Shown: positions 1-9,363 of the stretch, one piece after another
How the letters are laid out: every line of letters begins with the position of its first letter
How positions within the stretch are numbered: the stretch's first letter is position 1
Assembly: GCA_027487215.1 (NCBI GenBank)
Contig: JAIYDZ010000005.1
Span: 62,001 to 126,000 of the forward strand
Direction of reading: 5' to 3'
Source of the DNA: Pseudomonadota bacterium
GTDB taxonomy: Bacteria; Babelota; Babeliae; Babelales; CAIQNR01
DNA length: 64,000 nt
Notes under the pieces: generated by a model
What the model saw: the letters and a program-made list of their open reading frames with translations, nothing else
Told to the model about the DNA's origin: nothing
The model's database searches: none
Position numbers and translations under genes: made by a program

Positions 1-1301
1 TTACGCATTTGCGCTCCCAATTCTTTTAGTCCGCTAGTGCTTAAATCTACAACAAGTCCATGAATCATAACCTGCGGCTGAGGTCGATCAAGTTCTTGAA
101 TAAGTTGTTCAATGCGGATCCAGTCACTTTGTCTTGCCGCAATCACTAGACGGTTTCCAGCTTGAGAACCCTTAGCTGCTGAGGAGACCCCCATCGCTGA
201 TTCTGGCACAATTACCACATCTTTAAAGTATTGATCGCCACCAGCTTTGCTTGTTGACTGTGTGCCTGCAGATGATTGGTTGCTAATTATGGCTTTTAGA
301 GTCTCGGCAAAATCAGAAGCTTTTAAATATTGAAGATTATAAATATGAAGCACTGATCGGCCTTGTCCTAGCGAAACATCAATGTACTTTGTAATAAAGT
401 CTACGACACGTTTTACAACCTCTTCTTTTCCTAAAACAATAACTGAGTTGCTTCGCAGTTCTGGAATAATTCTAATATCGGCTGAAAAATAACTTACCCC
501 AGGATTAATAGGTGTTCCATTTGCACCAGAGGCCACTGATCCAGCAAGTTGATCAAAAAGCCCTTTTATCTGATTTGCGTTGGTGTGTTTGAGTTTCAGA
601 ATAACTGGTTCGTCAACAGAAAGTGATGCATCGAGCTCGTCAATAATTAAAGATGCAGATTTGATGTTGCGTGCAGAATCAATAATGAGCACACCGTTTA
701 ATTTTGGTTCATAAATAACAAATCCTGAACTTGAAAGCATATCTGTGAGCAGTGAATGAAGCGGATTATTGGGATTGGCGCTATCAGCAGGAACTTGTAG
801 ATTGGTCAGGTACTTGAGATATCTTATTTTAAGATCGGTATCAGGAATGTCTTGAGGGCTTACATTAATATAGAGAGGAAGCGGTTCTTTTGCGATAGTA
901 GTCTTATCACTTTTAACCACACGACTGAGTGTTTTGCTTGGTATAATTGAGTACCCAGAGATGTTTAAAATAGTGATAAGGTATTGCCATGCGCGCTGCA
1001 ACGTTATTTTTTCAGGGAGCTCAAAGGTAAGCTTAATCGTAAGAGCGTTAGGGCCTTGGGGAAGCATGATATTGATTCCCAGGCTTGAGGCTAAGTCATT
1101 AATAACGTTAGCAACGGGCTCATCTTTATAGCGAAACCACACTTTTTTATAGCGGATAGTGTCCTGCTGTTCTAGTGAAAGAGCTTCACTCATTACTTCA
1201 CGGATAGAAACTTCGGTGGAAGTAGGCATTCTTTCTTCAGATAACAAAAGATGGTTAAAGCATGCAGTCATCCCTATTAAAATTCCATACCATCTATTCA
1301 T
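1..1301 (-). CDS. Secretin-like protein (GspD/PilQ N-domain repeats), partial, runs off window start
   Basis: Open reading frame read by hand from ATG at 1301 (MNRWYGILIGMTACFNHLLLSEERMPTSTEVSIREVMSEALSLEQQ...); domain pattern parallels the 811-aa secretin at 3348..5783 (VLHIYNLQYLKASDFAETLKAI..., NRLVIAARQSDWIRIEQLIQELDRPQPQVMI). Not in ORF track because open at the edge. Confidence 0.8.
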   Translation of the reverse strand, partial: MNRWYGILIGMTACFNHLLLSEERMPTSTEVSIREVMSEALSLEQQDTIRYKKVWFRYKDEPVANVINDLASSLGINIMLPQGPNALTIKLTFELPEKITLQRAWQYLITILNISGYSIIPSKTLSRVVKSDKTTIAKEPLPLYINVSPQDIPDTDLKIRYLKYLTNLQVPADSANPNNPLHSLLTDMLSSSGFVIYEPKLNGVLIIDSARNIKSASLIIDELDASLSVDEPVILKLKHTNANQIKGLFDQLAGSVASGANGTPINPGVSYFSADIRIIPELRSNSVIVLGKEEVVKRVVDFITKYIDVSLGQGRSVLHIYNLQYLKASDFAETLKAIISNQSSAGTQSTSKAGGDQYFKDVVIVPESAMGVSSAAKGSQAGNRLVIAARQSDWIRIEQLIQELDRPQPQVMIHGLVVDLSTSGLKELGAQMR

Positions 1302-1316
1302 ACCTTGACCTTCTTA

Positions 1317-1877
1317 TTATATCTTTGTCGTATCGCTTTGTGGTTTTAGTGTCGCAATAGTCAATGAAACATCAAGCGTTCCGCCCTTTGTTTTTGAAAG
1401 CGACAACTCTTTGATGTAGACGCGTGTTTTTTGTTCTATTTCATTAAGCATTTTGCACACAGTTTCCATATCAAGTTGTCTAAATTGTGCCGTTAATTTT
1501 ATTTCTGTATAGCGCTTATAGAGAAGTTCTTCTGAAACATCAGCATCCCGTTTTTTCTTTTCAGACAGATTGTATTGAGCTACAATTCCATCAAAAAAGT
1601 TTAAAATTCTAAAGCTTTTATCTTCGGCAAGTACTTCGTTTACTTCTTTGCTTTGGCGTTGTACGTCCTTGAGTTTTTTCAAAAGAAGTTGTACTTCTGA
1701 GCGGCGGTTATTGAGTTTTTTAAGATCACTTTTTAAAGAAGAGACCTTGGCAAGAGAAAAATATACAAGAAGTACAGTGAGCGCTATCACCGTTCCAAAG
1801 TAAATTCCGGCATAACGGTAAAATTCTTTTCGATCAAGGGTCATAAGTTTTGTTTGTAGTTTTTCAAAAATCTCCAT
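1317..1877 (-). CDS. PilO/GspM-like inner-membrane assembly protein
   Basis: 186 aa, single N-terminal TM followed by coiled coil, located between PilM/GspL-like and secretin genes. Confidence 0.55.
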   Translation of the reverse strand: MEIFEKLQTKLMTLDRKEFYRYAGIYFGTVIALTVLLVYFSLAKVSSLKSDLKKLNNRRSEVQLLLKKLKDVQRQSKEVNEVLAEDKSFRILNFFDGIVAQYNLSEKKKRDADVSEELLYKRYTEIKLTAQFRQLDMETVCKMLNEIEQKTRVYIKELSLSKTKGGTLDVSLTIATLKPQSDTTKI

Positions 1878-3364
1878 TATGCACCTCTTTGCAGTTTAAG
1901 GGGAAGCGGCACAGAGAATTCTATTTTTTGCATATCAGGAACCGTGCTAAAGAGTTGTGTTTCTCTCAGCTGGTATTCAAATTGTTCAACTGCTTCAAAG
2001 CTTCTTACGCTGCCTTCAAGTGTTAAAATATTTTTACTGATAATCATTTTTGTTAAATTTAATCCCAGCGTTTCACGATCTATTTTAGTATTAAGCTCAT
2101 GAAGGTAGTGAAGGAATGACTGTCTGTTTTGCGACGAAAGTGAAGACCAAATATCTTCTTCGCGTTTCACTTCACGTTGAGCCATATCAAGGGCATCACG
2201 TACGTTATTGCTTGTTATTGCAGGGAAGTTTTCTTTGAGCGTTTTAAGAATCTGTTTTTGAGAAGTTTCAAATTCTTGGGAAAATAAACGAATACTTCTA
2301 AATGCATGAACGCTCAGTAGTGATAAAATAATCACCGGCAAACTTAATCCTACCATTACACTGCGACTATAGCCTGTTTGTTCGCCTTTAACTGCACGAC
2401 TAGGAAGGAATGAAAAATCTGGTTTACTTGTAAGTGGTACTGCACATGCAAGGCTTATTATTTCAACAGCGCTGTTTTCTAATTTAGTAGAAATTCCGGT
2501 AGCAGCACACCATGAGTTTAAGTCAAACGCTTTACAAGGTGTACTTTGAGATTCTTGGCATAATTGAGTAAGTTTTTCTGAGTTGTTACCAAAGAGAATT
2601 ATTTGTTCAAGAGTTGCGTCAATTTCTTCATCCATAAATGCCTGCAGTGTGAACTTAATTTCTTTCCACAGCGCTGGGCTTTCAATGCCCGCAAGTGATC
2701 CTTTGCGTAGAGTTCGTATTTGTTTCAGTTGGCCTTCTTTTACAAGTCCGATAGTGGTAGTTGTTTGATCAACCGCAACAAAGGCGCGTAGGCCAGTTGT
2801 AAAGAGAAGGTCGCGCATACACAGACCATACAAGCCAATTGCATCTGTTGTGATACGAGAAACCGCAATACCCGCTTGTTCAAAAGGAGTAAGTGTTTCA
2901 TGAATCAGTTTTTGTTGTACTGCCGCGGCAAGAGCAGCGGTTGCGTCTTGAGAATTTTTTTGGGGAGCGGTTATAAAATCAATACATGCCTGTGTTGGAG
3001 AAAATGGTAACAAGGACTCTATTTGGTGGGGAATTACCATTCCTATTTTATCAGTATCTGAAAACGGGAACGAAAGATGTTTAAATGTTACAAAAGAGCT
3101 TGAAAGAGAGGTTATTACATGATCGTAAGAGCCTACTTGTGCAAAGAGTGCTGTAAGCGCAGGAGCAATAGTGGTAGCTGTTTGTTCCTGTGTGTTTTCA
3201 AGGGGGACAGACACTGTTTTTTTGAGTGTAATAGTTTTGCCTGAAAGCACCGCTACCGTTGCATGAACCGCATCGGTTTTGATGGTAACGCCGACAAGAG
3301 TGGAACCTAAAGGATAGTACCCATTGAGTTCTTCAGGAATAAAGATGTTAAGCAACTTCTTCAT
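1877..3364 (-). CDS. PilM/GspL-like (plus PilN-like C-terminal) assembly platform protein
   Basis: Actin-like N-terminal region, one TM near aa 350, operon context; ORF track start (3406) is probably too long, internal ATG (MKKLLNIFIPEELNGYYPLG) at 3364 preferred. Confidence 0.6.
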   Translation of the reverse strand: MKKLLNIFIPEELNGYYPLGSTLVGVTIKTDAVHATVAVLSGKTITLKKTVSVPLENTQEQTATTIAPALTALFAQVGSYDHVITSLSSSFVTFKHLSFPFSDTDKIGMVIPHQIESLLPFSPTQACIDFITAPQKNSQDATAALAAAVQQKLIHETLTPFEQAGIAVSRITTDAIGLYGLCMRDLLFTTGLRAFVAVDQTTTTIGLVKEGQLKQIRTLRKGSLAGIESPALWKEIKFTLQAFMDEEIDATLEQIILFGNNSEKLTQLCQESQSTPCKAFDLNSWCAATGISTKLENSAVEIISLACAVPLTSKPDFSFLPSRAVKGEQTGYSRSVMVGLSLPVIILSLLSVHAFRSIRLFSQEFETSQKQILKTLKENFPAITSNNVRDALDMAQREVKREEDIWSSLSSQNRQSFLHYLHELNTKIDRETLGLNLTKMIISKNILTLEGSVRSFEAVEQFEYQLRETQLFSTVPDMQKIEFSVPLPLKLQRGA

Positions 3365-5783
3365 TGGCGCCTCCTTGTCCTGAAAGTCGTTTTGTGCGCG
3401 ATGCAAATCGTTTTCTTACTTTGCGTTGTTTAACGGGTGGAGCTTTAACCTTGCTTTCTTTTGCAGGCTGTTTGTCTTTTTGATCCATAAAATCTTCAAC
3501 TGACGCTAAATAACTTTGTGAATTATGTTCGCTGCCAAAGAAGCTACGTGCAACAAAGTCATTATTAATTGGCTTCATTTCTTTTTCCATCACCGTCATG
3601 GTGTCTTTAATTTCTTCTGATTTGTGATGGGTATAACGGTTCATGGTGCCTGCGTTTTGGATAGGGGCCAATATTTTAGGAGAGATAAATACCAGCAAAT
3701 TCGAGCGGGTAACTGATTTTGATTTTGATCTAAAAAGATTACCAATGAGCGGAATGTCTCCAAGAAGTGGTACTTTTTTAAGATTTCTTATGACTTTATT
3801 TTTAGTAATACCACCAAGCACCACCACTTCTTGATCACTCACTAATGCTGATGTGTTTAGTCTTTTTTCAAAAGTATTACCATTTTCTTCGTTTGATGCA
3901 TTAGCAAACTCTTTAATAATAAGGTCGATGACTAAAAAGACCGTACCTTCACTATTAATCTGAGGAGTGATATTAACAACAAGATCTGCAACCGCATCTG
4001 TTTTACTAGCGGTATTTCCTACGGTTGCGCTCGTGATGCGTCGTGTGCTGCCATATTGAAATTTTGCAGGAAAGTTATTGGTCGTCACCATGAAAGGGTA
4101 ATCAATAATCTTTGCTGTTGTTACCGTGCTTAACATTCTAAAGACGCCCCACACCCCACTGGTTGCATTGCCAATGCTGAGCATAGTAGTTCCTGCAGTA
4201 TTAGCAGCCCCTGTAGCAAGACCAATAAGGTTGCCAAGAAGGCTTCCATCAGTTGTGTTGGTTCCAATTGCACCGACACCAGAGGTTTGGAAGTTTACAT
4301 TTTTAAGCATTGATCCATCTGATTTGTTGCGAAGCTGTGCGCCCATAGCTTTTTCGCTACCAGCTTGCACATCAACAATAAGAACCTCAATTGCAACCTG
4401 CGGTTGATCAATGTCAAGCTCTTTAATAATTTTTAAAAGGTGATTAAAGTCGTTATCTTCTGCTTTAATAATAAGTCTATTACCGACCGGTTCGGGAGTT
4501 ATTTGAACCGATTCGAAATATTTTTCTCCATCACGAATACCGCCAAATTGGCCAATGGTATCATTTTTACCAAACGTGATTACGTTGCTTAAGATATTGG
4601 CAATAGCGATTGCATTAGTATTTTGAAGGTCATACACATGGAGCGGTGAGTAAGGCATATCAAGTTCAGTATCAATATGTTTAATAATAAAGTTTTCTAC
4701 GCGCTCAACCACTTTTTTTGGCCCCAAAATAACAAGTGCGTTGGTGCGTGGTTCGGGAATGAGGCGTACATTGCTTGGAAAATATGCAGCAGCGGGTTGC
4801 TTTCTTTGTGCCGCGTTTCTTGGTGCTCCTCGTGAGTTTTCTCCACTGGTGAGCTTTTCATAGAGGTCTTTCACTTCAACGGCCGAAGTTCTTTGGAGTT
4901 TAAGTACGGACATTGCTTCAGGAATATCGCGATCAAATTCCTGAATAATTTCCATGAGTGAGCGGATATTGTCTGCGCGGTCAGTTACTACCAACGCGTC
5001 AAGATCAGGGAAAGTTTTAATTGAAGCTTGTCCGCTTGCAAGAGAGGTTGCAACATTTTGAACGGTAGCAATTGTGCTGTTTTTTATAAAATAAACATAG
5101 CGTACTTTGGTGGGGTTATTAGGAAGCATATCAATAGGTGTGTCAAAATAGGTCGGAACAGCTTCCTTGTTTGCATTAAGTGTTGAAGTAATGCGATAGA
5201 AATCTTTGGTAGGACCAGGAACGACCGTTAATCCGGCAAGATCAAGGAGTCTTGTAAACAGATCCCATACTTCTTGGCGCGTTAATGGTTTGTTTGTTTT
5301 GAAAGTAACCTTTTGTCCCTGAAGGGTGCCTCCTCCTTGTAGTAAAGGAGTAATTGCATCATCGGCTAAAAAAGTTACTTTTAAAAGTTGTTCGACATAG
5401 GTCACCAAATTTTGCAGAGTTGTGTCTTCAAAATAAAACCGGAACCTTTGTTCAGCTTCCTGTTCTTTGCGTGCTTGCGTTTCAAGTTTACGCTCCTGAT
5501 CAGTCTGTTTTTTTGCAGGAGTAGGAAGTGCAATTTCAGGTTCTGAAATGAGTTCAAGCGATTCGCTTTTTTTAAGGGAAGGCCTTTTAGTTTTTGCAGG
5601 CGCTACAGGCGCTTCGGGAATAGCAAATGAAGATTTTGTGGATTGAGTATTTAAAAAAGTATCTCCAGGCGCGTCAGGAACGCTGGCAAAAAGACTTTTT
5701 TGGAGTGATGTTTCTGCGTGAGCATGAGGAGTCAACCACAATGCTACAAAAATACTAAGCAGTTTCTTTTTCATGGTATTCAC
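3348..5783 (-). CDS. gspD: Type II secretion / type IV pilus secretin
   Basis: 811 aa; signal peptide, N-domains, C-terminal secretin signature (...VVVLGGITKNKVIRNLKKVPLLGDIPLIGNLFRSKSKSVTRSNLLVFISPKIL). Confidence 0.93.
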   Translation of the reverse strand: MNTMKKKLLSIFVALWLTPHAHAETSLQKSLFASVPDAPGDTFLNTQSTKSSFAIPEAPVAPAKTKRPSLKKSESLELISEPEIALPTPAKKQTDQERKLETQARKEQEAEQRFRFYFEDTTLQNLVTYVEQLLKVTFLADDAITPLLQGGGTLQGQKVTFKTNKPLTRQEVWDLFTRLLDLAGLTVVPGPTKDFYRITSTLNANKEAVPTYFDTPIDMLPNNPTKVRYVYFIKNSTIATVQNVATSLASGQASIKTFPDLDALVVTDRADNIRSLMEIIQEFDRDIPEAMSVLKLQRTSAVEVKDLYEKLTSGENSRGAPRNAAQRKQPAAAYFPSNVRLIPEPRTNALVILGPKKVVERVENFIIKHIDTELDMPYSPLHVYDLQNTNAIAIANILSNVITFGKNDTIGQFGGIRDGEKYFESVQITPEPVGNRLIIKAEDNDFNHLLKIIKELDIDQPQVAIEVLIVDVQAGSEKAMGAQLRNKSDGSMLKNVNFQTSGVGAIGTNTTDGSLLGNLIGLATGAANTAGTTMLSIGNATSGVWGVFRMLSTVTTAKIIDYPFMVTTNNFPAKFQYGSTRRITSATVGNTASKTDAVADLVVNITPQINSEGTVFLVIDLIIKEFANASNEENGNTFEKRLNTSALVSDQEVVVLGGITKNKVIRNLKKVPLLGDIPLIGNLFRSKSKSVTRSNLLVFISPKILAPIQNAGTMNRYTHHKSEEIKDTMTVMEKEMKPINNDFVARSFFGSEHNSQSYLASVEDFMDQKDKQPAKESKVKAPPVKQRKVRKRFASRTKRLSGQGGANEEVA

Positions 5784-6922
5784 TTATCAAGCTTAAACTG
5801 TTTTACTCGCTCCCGCTTTCCTTGCTGAAACATCGACATCTTTTGATGAACTTTGATGTCTTGTTCTGTTGGCGCGAATTTGTATTTTGCTTTTAATAAT
5901 TTAATACGTTCTTCGTTCAGTTCTTCTTCACTTGGAATCGTATGGATAATTTGAATTTGATTTGCTTTTTTAAGTTCATCAACTGTTTGATCAAGCGGGT
6001 CTTTAAGATCGTGAAGTCTGAATGTAATCGTTAAAGGGGCGCCATCACGAATGAGTTCAACTGTTATCGTGTCGCCAAAATCTTTTGCAGCAATCTTTTT
6101 ATAAGCATTGTAACGCTCGTCGGTTGTAGTAATTGCTTTGCCGTCTACAGACGTAATCATGTCATGAGGCTCCAGTCCTAGTGCGGTGCCCAGCGAAGAA
6201 GGGGCGATGTTTCCGACACGACATCCGATGCTTTTGCCTTTTTGATAGACGGTAGTCATATCGAGCATATCGATAAACTGTGCAAGATTTTTGGTAACAA
6301 TTTCAAAAGATTCAGGGTCTACAAGATAGAGCCCTTGCTGAGCAGGTTTAACTATATGGAGCCAGTGCTCCCGTTGTTCAAAAAGTACAGGGTCTGTTTC
6401 AAGATCTTTTTCATTTAGATAGAGTGTTTCTTGTTGTCCGTTTGAGCGAATGAAGATTGCTTTGTTTGGTAAAATTTTAACAAGTCGCGCGTCTTCAACC
6501 ATGTCGCCAACTTTATAGTTTTTTTGTTCAGTAGTTTTTTCATCTGCAATGATTGCAATATTATGACTTTCATCATCAACAGAAATGATACCTCTTATCT
6601 TGATATTAAGTGGTGGTAAAAATGGCTGTGAGGTGTCTGGAGGTGTTTGCGATGCACTTTGTGTGGGCGCTTGTGGCATTGGGGAAGTAAAAGTTTGTTC
6701 GACAATAGGGGCTGAAGTCTTGTGGTACGTATCAAAAAGATCGTTTTCATAAATTTTACTAATATCAATTGATCGCGCAGAGAGAGCTTGTTGATTAAAA
6801 CTAGCTTCTGGTTCAAGAGAAACCCGCTTTGGCGGTTTTTGTGAGGAAAAAAAAGTAAACACCGCAACACATACAAGAAGTGCTAAAAACGCAGTATTTA
6901 CAAGCCATAAAGGATGTCTCAT
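5780..6922 (-). CDS. GspC-like protein with C-terminal PDZ domain
   Basis: N-terminal TM, HR-domain-like segment (GIISVDDESHNIAIIADEKTTEQKNYKVGDMVEDARLVKILPNKAIFIRSNGQQETLYL) and PDZ-like GTALGLEPHDMITSVDGKAI; 4-nt overlap with the secretin gene; RBS AAGGA before ATG at 6922. Confidence 0.75.
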   Translation of the reverse strand: MRHPLWLVNTAFLALLVCVAVFTFFSSQKPPKRVSLEPEASFNQQALSARSIDISKIYENDLFDTYHKTSAPIVEQTFTSPMPQAPTQSASQTPPDTSQPFLPPLNIKIRGIISVDDESHNIAIIADEKTTEQKNYKVGDMVEDARLVKILPNKAIFIRSNGQQETLYLNEKDLETDPVLFEQREHWLHIVKPAQQGLYLVDPESFEIVTKNLAQFIDMLDMTTVYQKGKSIGCRVGNIAPSSLGTALGLEPHDMITSVDGKAITTTDERYNAYKKIAAKDFGDTITVELIRDGAPLTITFRLHDLKDPLDQTVDELKKANQIQIIHTIPSEEELNEERIKLLKAKYKFAPTEQDIKVHQKMSMFQQGKRERVKQFKLDK

Positions 6923-7013
6923 ACACGATTCCTTGTTAACAGTTATGTTCACCACAATACCCCCGTAGAAATTCTGTTGTCAAGTTTGCGCGTCCCTCTT
7001 TAACACCTTATTT

Positions 7014-8003
7014 TTAAGGTGCGGGTACTGTTGCGAGAATATCTTGTATGAGATTATCTGCGTGTACCCCTTCTGCTTCTGCTTCATAGGTGAGCGCAAC
7101 TCTGTGGCGCAGCACTGCCGGAGCAACCGCTTTTACATCATCAGGAATTACAAAATGACGATGCTTTAAAAATGCGTGTGCTTTTGCACTACAAAACAAT
7201 GACAGTGTAGCGCGCGGTGAAACACCATACAATAAAAATGGTGCAATTTTTTTGAGATTATAACGTTCAGGTTCACGAGTTGCAAAAATCAGATCAACAA
7301 TGTAGGCCCTGATTTTCTCATCAACATAAATTTGTTCGATCAACTGTTGAGCTTCAAAGATGTCTTTTTTGGTAATAACCGGTTGTATCTCATCAAGATT
7401 CAATGTTCTTTGTAGCAACAACTGTTCCTGTTGCTTGGTCGGATAACCCACTAATAGTTTAAATAAAAAACGATCTACTTGCGCTTCAGGAAGCCGATAG
7501 GTTCCCTCTTGTTCAACTGGGTTTTGTGTTGCAAATACTAAGAACGGTTTTTCAAGCGCAAAGGTTATTGATCCAATTGTCACTTGTCTTTCTTGCATTG
7601 CTTCAAGCAGCGCCGCTTGTACTTTTGCAGGAGCGCGGTTGATTTCATCTGCAAGCACCAAGTGTGCAAAAATAGGACCTTTTTTTGTTTGAAATTCTTG
7701 AGTTTTTGGGTTGTACACAAGTGTACCAATAAGATCTGCAGGAAGGAGGTCTGGTGTAAATTGAATACGAGCAAAATCAAGACCGATCGCTTTGTTGACT
7801 GCTTTAATTATGGTTGTTTTTGCAACACCAGGAACACCTTCAAGAAGGATATGTCCCTCACACAAAATTGCCATTTCAATAAAAGAAATAACATCACGTT
7901 GACCGACAATAACCTTTGAAACTTCTTGAGAGAGCATTTGAAAAAGTGCACTCTTATCTTTAATTTTTTCTATTACTATTTCATCAAATGCATGTGTTGT
8001 CAT
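7014..8003 (-). CDS. MoxR-family AAA+ ATPase
   Basis: LLEGVPGVAKTTIIKAV Walker A, LADEINRAPAKVQAALLEAMQERQVTIG, ATQNPVEQEGTYRLPEAQVDRF; start chosen at MTTHAFDE. Confidence 0.93.
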   Translation of the reverse strand: MTTHAFDEIVIEKIKDKSALFQMLSQEVSKVIVGQRDVISFIEMAILCEGHILLEGVPGVAKTTIIKAVNKAIGLDFARIQFTPDLLPADLIGTLVYNPKTQEFQTKKGPIFAHLVLADEINRAPAKVQAALLEAMQERQVTIGSITFALEKPFLVFATQNPVEQEGTYRLPEAQVDRFLFKLLVGYPTKQQEQLLLQRTLNLDEIQPVITKKDIFEAQQLIEQIYVDEKIRAYIVDLIFATREPERYNLKKIAPFLLYGVSPRATLSLFCSAKAHAFLKHRHFVIPDDVKAVAPAVLRHRVALTYEAEAEGVHADNLIQDILATVPAP

Positions 8004-8140
8004 CGTTAGTCCTTTTATATTGCAAGGGTAACATATAGCGTTAAGCTTACCATTGATTTTAAAACCTGCCAATTGGTCATCTTTTGTTGTTGTGGTATTC
8101 TTTTTGAATCGATGACGCATTTTATACAAGCGAGGGTGTT

Positions 8141-8662
8141 ATGATTCTGTCTGGTCGAGAAATAAAAAAACGTATGGGTTCAACTTTAATTATTGATCCC
8201 TTTGATCCAGCGCTTCTGGGGCCAAATAGTTACAACTTAAGATTGCATAGTGATCTTTTAATTTATGACACACCTGTGCTTGATATGAAAGCAAACAATC
8301 CCACTAAAAAAATGACTATTCCTGAAGAAGGCCTCGTGCTTGAGCCGGGCATTTTATATTTAGGCCGCACCATTGAATATACCAAAACAACTGACTGTGT
8401 ACCGATGCTTGAAGGACGTTCTTCAATCGGTCGATTGGGGTTGTTTATTCATGTAACTGCGGGATTTGGTGATGTTGGTTTTTCTGGGTATTGGACGCTT
8501 GAGATGTTTTGCGTGCACCCTATTCGCATTTATGCAGGCGTGCAATTGTGTCAAATTTTCTATCACTCAATTGAAGGTGAGTTTGATCCGTATTCAAGCA
8601 AAAAATACCAGAACAATACAGGTGTTCAACCAAGCTTGCTTTACAAAGATTTTGAGAAATAG
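8141..8662 (+). CDS. dcd: dCTP deaminase
   Basis: MILSGREIKKRM...NSYNLRL...LEGRSSIGRLGLFIHVTAGFGDVGFSGYWTLE...Q signature of Dcd/dUTPase family. Confidence 0.95.
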   Translation: MILSGREIKKRMGSTLIIDPFDPALLGPNSYNLRLHSDLLIYDTPVLDMKANNPTKKMTIPEEGLVLEPGILYLGRTIEYTKTTDCVPMLEGRSSIGRLGLFIHVTAGFGDVGFSGYWTLEMFCVHPIRIYAGVQLCQIFYHSIEGEFDPYSSKKYQNNTGVQPSLLYKDFEK

Positions 8663-8668
8663 TTTTTA

Positions 8669-8693
8669 CTAAACGATGTTTAGGATTTTTTTT
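8669..8693 (+). terminator. Rho-independent terminator after dcd
   Basis: CTAAAC-GAT-GTTTAG stem followed by GATTTTTTTT. Confidence 0.6.
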
Positions 8694-8696
8694 AAA

Positions 8697-9290
8697 TTTC
8701 ATAATTCTATTTTTATAAAAATCAGTTTTTATGACATATAAATTTTTTATCCCACAGTTAATGGTATTGTTATTTCGTATTTTTAACTTTCAAGTTTGTA
8801 GGGCCTTGTGCAGGCAGCACAAAGGGGGTGCCAGAGCTGACCCCCCTAGACCCTCATCTCTTTTTCAATACACGCGACGCAATGCTTATGAAGAACGCCT
8901 ATGGGTGTTTTATCGCCTGCATTGCGCGCTTATGCGGTACCTTACTAAATTATTTATTATGAAAAATTCGATATGTCAGTACGGGGCTAGGGACATAAGC
9001 CACAGTCACCTCAATTGGTAAAAACGGATCGTGTACAAGAAGTCCTCATTAGCGCACAATGTAAGCGATAAAATTGCGTCAGCAATTCTTCGTAGGCATC
9101 GGACGGGTGTATTAAAAAAGGCCCAGAGTTCATCCCTCTACGCTTTCAGTTTTGCCGGACTTCGGAATGGTTGGCGCCAGCCCGGCATAGCCTTGGCGAC
9201 GACGGGCCAAAACCTCTTTGACGCAGGCACGCGTAGTGCCTTCACAAAGTCTGATTGGTAAAGATACGGAATAACAATACCATAAATACA
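8697..9290. repeat. Large imperfect palindromic intergenic repeat, copy A
   Basis: ~195-bp core (from 8924) near-identical to copy C (from 46794) and diverged in copy B; left end cagttaatggtattgttattTcgta mirrored by right end tacggaataacaataccat; inner arms ttttatcgcctgcattgcgcgcttatgcgg / tcctcattagcgcacaatgtaagcgataaaa are inverted. Confidence 0.85.
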
Positions 9291-9363
9291 GCACATCTAA
9301 AGGTATAATTGGGAAAAGATTTTGAATATAAAACAATCTAATTTAAACCAGAAAATTTATAAG

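Noticed and set aside
9031-9261. ORF MYKKSSLAHNVSDKIASAILRRHR..., also seen at 46901..47092
   Set aside because: Similarity is due to both lying in the palindromic repeat; the equivalent frame in copy B stops at once (gtg tac aag aag gcc gca taa), so not a conserved protein
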